From Bacteroidota bacterium (GTDB taxonomy: Bacteria > Bacteroidota > Bacteroidia > AKYH767-A > 2013-40CM-41-45): a DNA stretch of 64,000 bases. Positions 55,856-63,514 of this stretch are shown in pieces; the stretch's first letter is position 1, and each line of letters opens with the position of its first letter. Location of the stretch: assembly GCA_016708785.1 (NCBI GenBank), contig JADJFC010000003.1:372001-436000 (forward strand). Direction: 5' to 3'. Both the position numbers and the translations under genes were made by a program. Under the pieces are notes generated by a model. It saw only the letters and a list, made by a program, of their open reading frames with translations. It had not been told where the DNA came from and searched no databases.

Positions 55856-56653
55856 ATGAAACAAACCTCCTCCGGCGTCAGAGCAAAGAAAAACCTCGGT
55901 CAACATTTCCTTAAAGACCCTGCTATTGCTGAACGCATCGTTGGATTTTTAGGAGATAGCAAAGCTTATACAGACATTCTTGAGATCGGTCCGGGAATGG
56001 GGATACTAACAGATTTTCTATTCGAGAAGAAAGGGTACAGGACACGCATTGTTGATCTGGATGAAGAATCGATCACTTATTTGAATAACAGATTTCCATT
56101 GCGTCAGCAGGATATTATTCACGCCGATTTTTTGCAAATGGACTTTGATCAATTCTTCAAAGGGCAATTTGCTATCATTGGAAATTTTCCATACAATATT
56201 TCATCGCAGATTTTATTCAAAGTCCTTGACGACAGAGACAGAATTCCGGAAGTTGTCGGAATGTTTCAGAAAGAAGTGGCTATGCGAATAGCCGGTGATC
56301 CGGGAAGTAAGGAATATGGGATACTTAGTGTTTTCATGCAAGCATATTTCGATGTAAATATTGTTTTGCAGTTGAATGAAAACGATTTTCAACCGCCACC
56401 AAAAGTGAAATCTACTGTATTGCATTTTTTACGGAAAGATAATTTCAATCTGGGATGCGATGAAAAAGAATTCAGGAAGACAGTTAAAACAGCATTCAAT
56501 CAGCGTCGTAAAACATTGCGCAATGCAATGGGCACAATGGTAGCTAAGGATGTTGAGATTCCATTTTCCGGATTGCGTGCGGAGGCTTTGAGCTGGCAGA
56601 AATTCGTTGAACTCACTAATTTTATTATCGAACATCGTAAATCCGTAAGCTAA
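55856..56653 (+). CDS. rsmA: 16S rRNA dimethyladenosine transferase
   Basis: A 265-residue Rossmann-fold methyltransferase. KKNLGQHFLKDPAIAERIV is the family start, EIGPGMGILTDFL is the SAM-binding motif I, and IGNFPYNISSQILFKVL holds the catalytic NxPY-type motif. PPPKVKSTVLHF and FNQRRKTLRNAMG lie in the C-terminal helical domain. KsgA/RsmA dimethylates two adjacent adenines near the 3' end of 16S rRNA. The next gene starts 2 bp after its stop, so they are cotranscribed. Confidence 0.96.
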   Translation: MKQTSSGVRAKKNLGQHFLKDPAIAERIVGFLGDSKAYTDILEIGPGMGILTDFLFEKKGYRTRIVDLDEESITYLNNRFPLRQQDIIHADFLQMDFDQFFKGQFAIIGNFPYNISSQILFKVLDDRDRIPEVVGMFQKEVAMRIAGDPGSKEYGILSVFMQAYFDVNIVLQLNENDFQPPPKVKSTVLHFLRKDNFNLGCDEKEFRKTVKTAFNQRRKTLRNAMGTMVAKDVEIPFSGLRAEALSWQKFVELTNFIIEHRKSVS

Positions 56654-56655
56654 CT

Positions 56656-57603
56656 TTGAAAATTCTATTTGTCGATACTGCTCATCCGCTGCTTTGGGAT
56701 TCTATGATCGCCGACGGACATGAATGTGTGGAAGCATATACACTTTCGCGTGAGGAAATTATTGCTCACATGCCAACGACGCATGGAATAATGATTCGCA
56801 GCAGAATAACAATCGATAAAGATTTCCTTGATAAATCACATGTACTGAAATTCATTGCCCGCGCAGGAGCAGGGATGGAGAGTATTGATGTGGAATACGC
56901 TACAAAAAAAGGTGTCGCTTGTCTCAACTCGCCCGAAGGCAATCGAAATGCAGTTGGTGAACATGCAATGGGAATGTTGTTGTCGCTCTTTAATAATCTC
57001 AATCGTGCCGACAAACAGATCAGAGCAGGGGAGTGGATTCGCGAAAAAAACCGTGGACATGAACTCGAAGGAAAGACAGTCGGAATAATCGGCTATGGAA
57101 ACATGGGTTCAGCATTTGCAGAAAAACTGAAAGGCTTCAATTGTAAAATTCTTGCATACGATAAATACAAAACAAGTTTCGGTAATGAATATATAACGGA
57201 ATCTTCATTGGAAGAAATAAAAAACAATGCAGATGTAGTTAGCCTACATGTTCCGCTTACCACTGAAACAACTTATTTTGTCAATGAGAATTTCATCAAT
57301 TCATTTGCAAAACCTTTTTATCTGATCAATACAGCTCGCGGTAAATGTGTCTCCATTCATGATCTCGTCAACGGATTGAAAAGCGGAAAAATAATTGGTG
57401 CTTGTCTTGATGTCTACGAATATGAGGATACGTCCTTCGAAAAGTTCAGTATTGAATCCGCCGGACTTTTAAATAATCCGGATTGGAAATACCTTACTTC
57501 TTCTGATCAGGTTATTTTAAGTCCGCATATTGCAGGGTGGACGGTGGAGTCGTTGAGGAAGATAGCAGAAGTTTTGGTTTCTAAGATTAGAGAGCTGGAT
57601 TGA
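56656..57603 (+). CDS. D-2-hydroxyacid dehydrogenase family protein
   Basis: A 315-residue NAD-dependent dehydrogenase. The substrate domain contains FIARAGAGMESIDVEYA. The Rossmann domain has GKTVGIIGYGNMGSAFAEKL, INTARGKCV (catalytic Arg nearby) and ILSPHIAGWTVESL with the catalytic His. It resembles phosphoglycerate dehydrogenases without the ACT domain, but a full SerA is encoded at 62050-63282, so another hydroxyacid substrate is likely. The start is a TTG at 56656, directly after rsmA. Bacteroidota often carry this gene next to ksgA. Confidence 0.88.
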   Translation: MKILFVDTAHPLLWDSMIADGHECVEAYTLSREEIIAHMPTTHGIMIRSRITIDKDFLDKSHVLKFIARAGAGMESIDVEYATKKGVACLNSPEGNRNAVGEHAMGMLLSLFNNLNRADKQIRAGEWIREKNRGHELEGKTVGIIGYGNMGSAFAEKLKGFNCKILAYDKYKTSFGNEYITESSLEEIKNNADVVSLHVPLTTETTYFVNENFINSFAKPFYLINTARGKCVSIHDLVNGLKSGKIIGACLDVYEYEDTSFEKFSIESAGLLNNPDWKYLTSSDQVILSPHIAGWTVESLRKIAEVLVSKIRELD

Positions 57604-57620
57604 AAATCCAGAGCACGGGG

Positions 57621-57707
57621 GTTCGGGATTATAAATCCTGAACGGCGGGTTCGGGATTATAAATCCCGAACGGCTTGTTACGGTTGTTCGGATTTATAAA
57701 CCGAATT
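57621..57707. repeat. Tandem hairpin repeats (TTCGGGATT type)
   Basis: Three units at 57621-57644, 57649-57672 and 57685-57707. Each is a near palindrome: TTCGGGATT then AT then AAATCCCGAA in unit 2; unit 1 has one change and unit 3 is shorter. Spacers are short and GC-rich. The array lies just after the dehydrogenase stop and before a T9SS gene. It differs in sequence from the TCTGCG and GACCGC families in this window. It may act as a transcription end or as a REP-like element. Confidence 0.85.
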
Positions 57708-57804
57708 GTTGCCATCATCCATCATTGAATTATGACAAGAAATTGATAAAGTACATTTTAAAATATTGTTACTTCGAATTAATTAAAATTTTAAAATTGG
57801 CCAT

Positions 57805-59317
57805 ATGAAAAAAATTGCTTTGCTTTTAACTGTTTTGACACTGTCATTTACGAAAGTAAATGCCCAAATTACTTTTGTGAAAACATACACAATTCCCGGA
57901 TCAGTTAGTGATGGATTTTCAATTGTGGAAGATATTGCTGGTGGTTATTTATTTACGGGAATTTCGACTGATACGATAACTTATATCAGTAATACATTCC
58001 TTGCAAAATGCGATCCTTTAGGGATGGTAAATTGGGTAAAAAATTATGATACTTCTATAATTTTTCCTTCAATGAAAAGGTTTGTTAATGGAGATCTTTT
58101 ATTAGGCGGTGGACAATCGATAATGAAATTGGATAATTTAGGGAATGTAATTTGGTCAAAACGTATTTCTGGTATAAGTTTTATTGCTGAGGAAGGATTT
58201 ATTATTACTTCTGATGGAGGAGTTGCTATTTCGACATATCTCCAAGTTCAAGCAGATTGTTCTCTACAATTAATCAAATTAGATTCAATTGGTAATCTAG
58301 TTTGGGCAAAGGAGACACCTCTTTCTGAAATTCAATTAGGTCTAATAAAATGTAATAGAAACATTTGATGGAGCGCTGTTGACGGCATTTGATGAATATA
58401 TGACAAATTTAGCCCAACAGATTTTTGTAATTAAAACTGACGGTCCAGGAAATTTGTTATGGTCAAAGTCCTTTGGTTTTGTAAGTTTTGATCATGTCAC
58501 TGATGTAATGCAAAGTGCAGATGGAAATTATGTTTTAGCAGGAATTATTTCGGGTCAACTTGCATTTTCAAATTGGATACTGCGGCACTTCAATTTGGGC
58601 TAAAACTTATGGTCAAAATGAAATAAGTTTTAAAAAAATATTGGAAACAACTACCGGTAATTTGATTTTAGCAGGAAATTATAGAGATTCTTTAAATGAT
58701 GGATTGTGTTATCGATGGATTCGATGGGGAATATTTTAAATGCCCGTACATATTCAGGTGTATTTGGTGCTAACGTAAATGATATTTATCCAACAGTTGA
58801 CATGGGATATATTGCAGTTTGAGCAGATGGCATTGCTAATCCAGGGAATCCTACGTATTCTATGCAATTACTAAAATTGATAAAAATGGATTCGTTATTA
58901 TATACAGCATGTGACTTACAAACTTTGAATTTTGTTGTGTCAAACCAATCACTTAGCCTACACATTGGTACTTATTTGATTCCCGGAAATATTTCTTCAT
59001 CTCCAGTAGTGGTCAATCAATATCAAACTCAGATGACCCCAACATTGGTTTGCAAAGTGATTGGTGTTGATGAAATGGGAATCGATGATCTAATTGAGAT
59101 ATTTCCAAATCCAACAACAGATAAATTAACCATTGAAATAAATTCAAGTTACATTCAGAAAATTTCCATCTGCAATCTCACAGGAAAATTAATCAAGACA
59201 ATTTCCTGCAATAATTCCAATTTGGAAATAGATGTTTCAAATTTATCGCCGGGTATATATTTTCTCAACGGTACCAGTGACCAAGGTACTTTCCGAAAAC
59301 GGTTTGTGAAAAACTAA
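57805..59317 (+). pseudogene. Secreted T9SS-sorted protein gene with several breaks
   Basis: A signal peptide (KKIALLLTVLTLSFTKVNAQ), propeller-like repeats of the type NVIWSKRISG, NLVWAKETP, NLLWSKSFG and SIWAKTYGQN, and a T9SS C-terminus (EIFPNPTTDKLTIEI, then SPGIYFLNG) are all present in order, but spread over frames. Breaks lie near 58345, 58578, 58705 and 58880, and an in-frame TGA is at 58819-58821. Translating across the shifts keeps the repeat pattern throughout. Given similar one-base breaks in essential genes here, sequence error may explain much of it, but this gene has more damage than any other, so true decay is possible. Confidence 0.65.
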
Positions 59318-59329
59318 GGTCATATTAAT

Positions 59330-59397
59330 ATCTGCGCCAAATCTGCGAGTTCCGCGAGATCTGCGGGAGAAAATCACACAAATTTTTCGCCCGCGCC
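59330..59397. repeat. Modular TCTGCG repeat, copy E (truncated right arm)
   Basis: The left arm (59330-59372) has the words TCTGCGCCA, TCTGCGAGT, TCCGCGAGA and TCTGCGGGA and ends GAAA; it is closest to copy A (6596). The right arm is reduced to about 15 bases (TTTTCGCCCGCGCC at 59384-59397). It lies after the broken T9SS gene and before the histone-like gene. Confidence 0.85.
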
Positions 59398-59485
59398 AAT
59401 AATTATGTAACAGTTTTCCCAATTCACTCCTTAACTTTAGGCTAACAAAAATTGAGATCATCTCAGTTTTATAAAAAACCTACTT

Positions 59486-60110
59486 GTGAAGAAGACAAAA
59501 AATGATAAAGTCGTAGCGAAAAAGAAAGTCGCTGTGAAAAAAGCGCCAGCTAAAAAAGTAGCTGCTAGGTCAAGCTCTAAAGCATCTCCTAAAAAGAAAG
59601 CAGTTGTTAAAAAGGCTCCTGTTAAAAAAGTAGTTGCCAGGTCATCTGTTAAAGCTACACCAAAGAAGAAAGTCGCTGCAAAGAAGTCCGCTGTTAAAAA
59701 AGTTGCGGTCAAGTCACCGGCGAAAGCGGCTCCTAAAAGGAAAGTGGTTGCGAAAAAAGTGGTAGCTCCGTTAAGAAAAAAAGCTAAAGTTGCTGCGAAA
59801 ATTCGGTTAAAGTTGTTGCTAAAGAAAAAATTGTCGCAAAGAAGAAAAGCCCGAAACCTGAAGAAACCGTTGTTGATTCTTTCATAATTGAACCTCTCAT
59901 TCCGATAGAAGAGGCAAAGGCGAAGACCAAAATTTTATCCCTGAAGCCGGCGATATAAAACCTTCTAACCCCATTCAGGTTCATAACTTTGAAAATGTCT
60001 TTCATCATCGCGAAGAAGTTGCAATGCATCAGGAAAATAAGAAAGTCAATGATGCTAAAGCCTCACGAAAAAGTTACAAGAGGACGTATCGAATGAATGG
60101 AAACAGGTAG
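59486..60110 (+). CDS. Histone H1-like Lys/Ala-rich protein with unique tail, two indels
   Basis: From the GTG at 59486 the protein is about 208 residues. Residues 1 to about 125 are a lysine/alanine/valine/serine repeat (KKAPAKKVAARSSSKASPKK and similar blocks), like bacterial histone H1-like HC1/AlgP proteins that coat DNA. The printed frame stops at 59887. One extra A in the AAAA at 59798-59801 continues into VKVVAKEKIVAKKKSPKPEE and then a less basic segment (ETVVDSFIIEPLIPIEEAK). One extra A at 59931-59934 continues into NFIPEAGDIKPSNPIQVHNF, then EEVAMHQENKKVND, to a stop at 60108-60110, making 209 codons. It probably binds DNA nonspecifically through the basic half. Confidence 0.75.
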
Positions 60111-60140
60111 TGTCTCTGATTATTGAAGAGTGCTATTGTC

Positions 60141-61406
60141 TTATGCTTTGAGAACAATTTGGGCCGTTTGTCGACTTCGTTGTTCCAATAAGATCGTTTG
60201 ACCTTTGGTTAATGTGTCAATCGTGGATGCAAAATAGTGTCTGACAGTGACTAGTTTTAAATTCTCATTATAGAGTAAACGAAAATCTTTTTTCAATGCT
60301 TCTATAAGGCCTGGGATTTTGAATGGGTCATTGTCTACACATACAGAAAAACTCACAGCAGAGTTTTGCATCAGATTGATCTTAATATCATGCGCTGCAA
60401 AAATTCCGAAGATCTTACTCAATGACTCTTCAGCAATGAAAGAGAAATCTTTCGAAGAAAGCGAAAAAAGAATCTGATCGAATTTGTAAATGAAGCATGG
60501 TACCAATGGCTTTGTAGCCTGATAATTTCCAATGCTTGTACCTTTGTCTTGTGGTGACTTAAACGAACAAACACGTAATGGAATGTGTTTATTCTCCAGC
60601 GGCTTTATCGTTTTCGGGTGAATGACTGTTGCACCATAATACGTTAACTCAATTGCATCGTGATAACTGATTTGCTCTAATTTCATGGCATCATCAGAAA
60701 GTTTTGGATCGGCACTCATCACTCCGGCAACATCTTTCCAGACAACCATTTCTGTTGCGCCACAACAATACGATAAAATAGCAGCCGTGTAATCTGACCC
60801 TTCACGTCCTAATGTTGTAGTGAAATTTTCCGATGTCGCACCGATGAATCCTTGCGTTATGAGAATATTTGTCTTTTAAAACAACGCCGGAATCCGCATC
60901 CCGATCAACTTTTCTGTGAGCTCGTAATTTACTTTTGCTTCTCTGTAGGTATTGTCAGTCTGTAAAAAATCACGAACATCTACCCATTTATTTTCAATTT
61001 TGATTTCATTCAGGTACGCACTAACAATACGTGTCGAGATCAATTCTCCCTGCGAAACAATCTGGTCGTAATAAAATCCAAATGAACGTGATGGTTCGTC
61101 TTCAATGATCCAATCAATTTCAGTAAAAGAATTTTCAATTTCTGCACGAACATCATGATCAGGTTTAAAACCAAGTTCGTTGATAATGGTTGTGTGATAC
61201 TCTTTTACCTCATTGATCAAAACAGGCAGTTCAGCGGATTTATCTAGGTAAGCTTTTGTCACCTTCTCCAGCGCATTCGTCATTTTCCCCATAGCGGAAA
61301 CAACAACAATGATTTTCTCATTCTTGAATTGTGATAAAATCTGTCCGACATTTTTTACGGATGCGGCGTCTTTAACTGATGCTCCGCCGAATTTGAAAAC
61401 TCTCAT
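60141..61406 (-). CDS. lysC: Aspartate kinase, interrupted by one stop codon
   Basis: A 421-residue enzyme if read through. It begins MRVFKFGGASVKDAASVKNV and contains SFGFYYDQIVSQGELIST, TTLGREGSDYTAAIL and, in the C-terminal ACT region, INLMQNSAVSFSVCVDN. The two halves are in the same frame, separated only by a TAA at 60876-60878 in PALF-stop-KTNILITQGF. The plus strand there reads TTTTAAAACAA; a swap of one base between the A and T runs would give a Lys codon, consistent with homopolymer miscalling. The enzyme starts the aspartate pathway to Lys, Thr and Met. Confidence 0.9.
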
Positions 61407-61448
61407 TGTGTTCTTGTGTTAAAAAAAATCTCCTGTGGCATTGCCACA

Positions 61449-61566
61449 AATTACGCAGATTAAGGCGCAGATATTTCTTGTGTTCTTTATTTTTTTCTTT
61501 GTGGGCTCTGTGTTAAAAAAATTTCCCGCAGATTTACGCAGAAGACGCAGAATATCCGCAGATATT
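61449..61566. repeat. Modular TCTGCG repeat, copy F (two right-type arms)
   Basis: Two arms in the CGCAGA orientation: a short one at 61449-61474 (ACGCAGATTAAGGCGCAGAT) and a full one at 61520-61566 that starts TTTCCCGCAGATTTACGCAG. Neither has a complementary arm nearby. The full arm matches copy D (53217-53259) in reverse complement at nearly every base. They fill the 168-bp gap between lysC and the GNAT gene, both on the minus strand. Confidence 0.85.
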
Positions 61567-61574
61567 TTTAATTA

Positions 61575-62048
61575 TTAATTATTAATTTTATATGAAGCAA
61601 TTTCATTTTCATTCATTTTACAATCCCACCATTCCGCTTCTATACTCGCTCCAAGTTTTTTGTAGAAGTCGACAGCAGGGGTATTCCAATCAAGAACTTG
61701 CCAATGAACTTGCTTTGCATCGATCTTTTTTGCTTCTGCAATAAATGCATCAAACAATTTCTGTCCGATTCCTTTTCCTCGCATTCTTTCTGTCACTATA
61801 AGATCATCAAGGTACAGTCCGCGACCTTTCCAGGTTGAATATTTGACAAAGTACAAAGCCATACCTACAATTTCAGAATCTACTTCTGCAACATGAAATC
61901 CGAAGACTGGATTTTCTCCAAAGCCGTCATTTTCCATCATGGCAATTGTATTTGTTACTGCTTCGGGAGCTTTTTCAAATAATGCCAATTCATTTATCAG
62001 GAGAAAAACTCCGGGAAGATCTGCTTTTGTTCCTTTACGAATGTTCAT
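61575..62048 (-). CDS. GNAT family N-acetyltransferase (diamine acetyltransferase-like)
   Basis: A 157-residue GNAT protein. It has MNIRKGTKADLPGVFLLINE at the start, GRGLYLDDLIVTERMRGKGI with the acetyl-CoA loop, and QVLDWNTPAVDFYKKLGA near the end. The LYLDDLIV and WNTPAV motifs are those of the spermidine/diamine acetyltransferase (SSAT-like) branch. I choose the ATG at 62048, one base beyond the serA stop; a longer frame would overlap serA. It is therefore cotranscribed with serA. Polyamine or thialysine-type substrates are likely from the family. Confidence 0.88.
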   Translation of the reverse strand: MNIRKGTKADLPGVFLLINELALFEKAPEAVTNTIAMMENDGFGENPVFGFHVAEVDSEIVGMALYFVKYSTWKGRGLYLDDLIVTERMRGKGIGQKLFDAFIAEAKKIDAKQVHWQVLDWNTPAVDFYKKLGASIEAEWWDCKMNENEIASYKINN

Positions 62049-62049
62049 C

Positions 62050-63282
62050 TTAATATAAACTACGAACACGAATGGTGCTCTTTACTTTTTTCAATTCTTC
62101 TAAAACTCCCGGTGATGTGCTTTTGTCAATATCTAAAACAACATAACCGATCTGATTATTTGTTTTCAAATATTGTCCAAGGATATTCACATTCATTTTT
62201 GAAAGCAATCCGTTGATCTCACTTAAGACTCCGGGTACATTCTTGTGAATATGTAACAAGCGATGTGTTTCTGAGAGAACAGGTAAGCTCAAAGCAGGCA
62301 CCGATAATGAACCATTACTTGATCCAGTTTCCAGAAAGCTGATCATTTTATTTGCAACATCCAGACCGATATTTTCTTGCGCTTCTTGAGTTGATCCGCC
62401 AATATGAGGAGTAAGAATTACATTCGGCAATCCTTGTATCGGACATTCAAATTTCTCTGAATTATTTTCAGGTTCATATGGGAATACATCTACAGCCAGT
62501 CCACGAAGATGATTACTTTCAATTGCAGCTTTTGCAGCTTGCAGATCGATCACTGTCCCGCGACTATAATTGATCAACATCGAACCGGCTTTCATTTTGC
62601 GAAGCTTGCTTTCATTGATCATATTTTTCGTTGAATCCAGTTCAGGTACATGCAATGTAACGATGTCTGAATTCTGAAGTAATTCATCTAATGATTTAAC
62701 AGAACTTGCATTACCTAAACTCAGTTTTGCATCGATATCGTAGAAGATCACTTTCATGCCCATGTTCTCGGCAAGTACTGAAACTTGCGAACCGATATGT
62801 CCATAGCCAACAATACCTAAAGTTTTTCCTCGAACTTCGTAACTATCAGCACTGTCTTTCATCCATTTTCCTTGATGTGCGCCTTCGCTCTTTTCAAATA
62901 CACGACGCATCAAATTGATACAATGAGCGATCACTAATTCTGCAACTGATCGTGTATTAGAAAATGGTGAATTAAAAATAGCAACACCATTTTCAATTGA
63001 AGAATTCATATCAATCTGATTTGTTCCAATACAAAATGCACCAACAGAGATCAGCCTGTCAGCGGAATCAAGAACCTTTTTTGTCAATTGTGTTTTTGAT
63101 CTGATCCCAAGTAAATGGACATCTTTGATTTTCGCACAAAGATCATCTTCACTCATGGCTCCTTTTACAACTTCAATATCGCTGTAGCCATGATCTTTAA
63201 ATAATTGTAATGCGGCAGGATGAACTCCTTCAAGCATTAAAATCTTGATCTTCTCTTTTGGAAAACTCGTATTTGTATTCAT
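62050..63282 (-). CDS. serA: D-3-phosphoglycerate dehydrogenase
   Basis: A 410-residue enzyme from the ATG at 63282, the same length as E. coli SerA, with the same opening pattern (KIKILMLEGVHPAALQLFKD). Motifs are SVGAFCIGTNQIDM, GKTLGIVGYGHIGSQVSVLA, NYSRGTVIDL, LTPHIGGSTQEAQENIG and a C-terminal ACT domain (VPGVLSEINGLLSKMNVNIL) that binds serine for feedback inhibition. It converts 3-phosphoglycerate to phosphohydroxypyruvate. Frames extending to 63357 add residues unlike the family. It is divergent from fbp. Confidence 0.95.
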   Translation of the reverse strand: MNTNTSFPKEKIKILMLEGVHPAALQLFKDHGYSDIEVVKGAMSEDDLCAKIKDVHLLGIRSKTQLTKKVLDSADRLISVGAFCIGTNQIDMNSSIENGVAIFNSPFSNTRSVAELVIAHCINLMRRVFEKSEGAHQGKWMKDSADSYEVRGKTLGIVGYGHIGSQVSVLAENMGMKVIFYDIDAKLSLGNASSVKSLDELLQNSDIVTLHVPELDSTKNMINESKLRKMKAGSMLINYSRGTVIDLQAAKAAIESNHLRGLAVDVFPYEPENNSEKFECPIQGLPNVILTPHIGGSTQEAQENIGLDVANKMISFLETGSSNGSLSVPALSLPVLSETHRLLHIHKNVPGVLSEINGLLSKMNVNILGQYLKTNNQIGYVVLDIDKSTSPGVLEELKKVKSTIRVRSLY

Positions 63283-63498
63283 ATATGGCAATTGTGGTGG
63301 GGGCGAAGATAATGATTCGGTACTGCTTTTCATCAAAAATTGGCAATCAGCAATCATGCTTATATATAGTATGGAACCGATCTTTGAATATTTCCGAATT
63401 AATGCAAAATTATATGTAATTTGATAGGCGAAAAGGCTTGATTTTCAATAGGTCTGAAGTGAATGTCAGGAATCAGTCTCAGATTCGGTTTCAAATGT

Positions 63499-63506
63499 TA
63501 GTTTTG
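63499..63506 (+). promoter_or_regulatory. -7 box before fbp
   Basis: TAGTTTTG matches the -7 consensus fully and ends eight bases before the ATG at 63515, so the leader would be at most a few bases. No TTTG is evident at -33. The 232-bp gap 63283-63514 to the divergent serA has no gene. Confidence 0.45.
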
Positions 63507-63514
63507 CACCAATA

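Noticed and set aside
59458..59712. Minus-strand open frame rich in Ala/Phe/Thr opposite the histone-like gene
   Set aside because: Lysine-rich coding on one strand produces an open Phe-rich frame on the other. The + strand protein is continuous with a well-formed tail after frame repair.
60876..60878. Stop-codon recoding (readthrough) in lysC
   Set aside because: It is a TAA, not TGA or TAG, and sits at an A/T homopolymer junction in a sequence full of homopolymer errors, so miscalling is far more likely.
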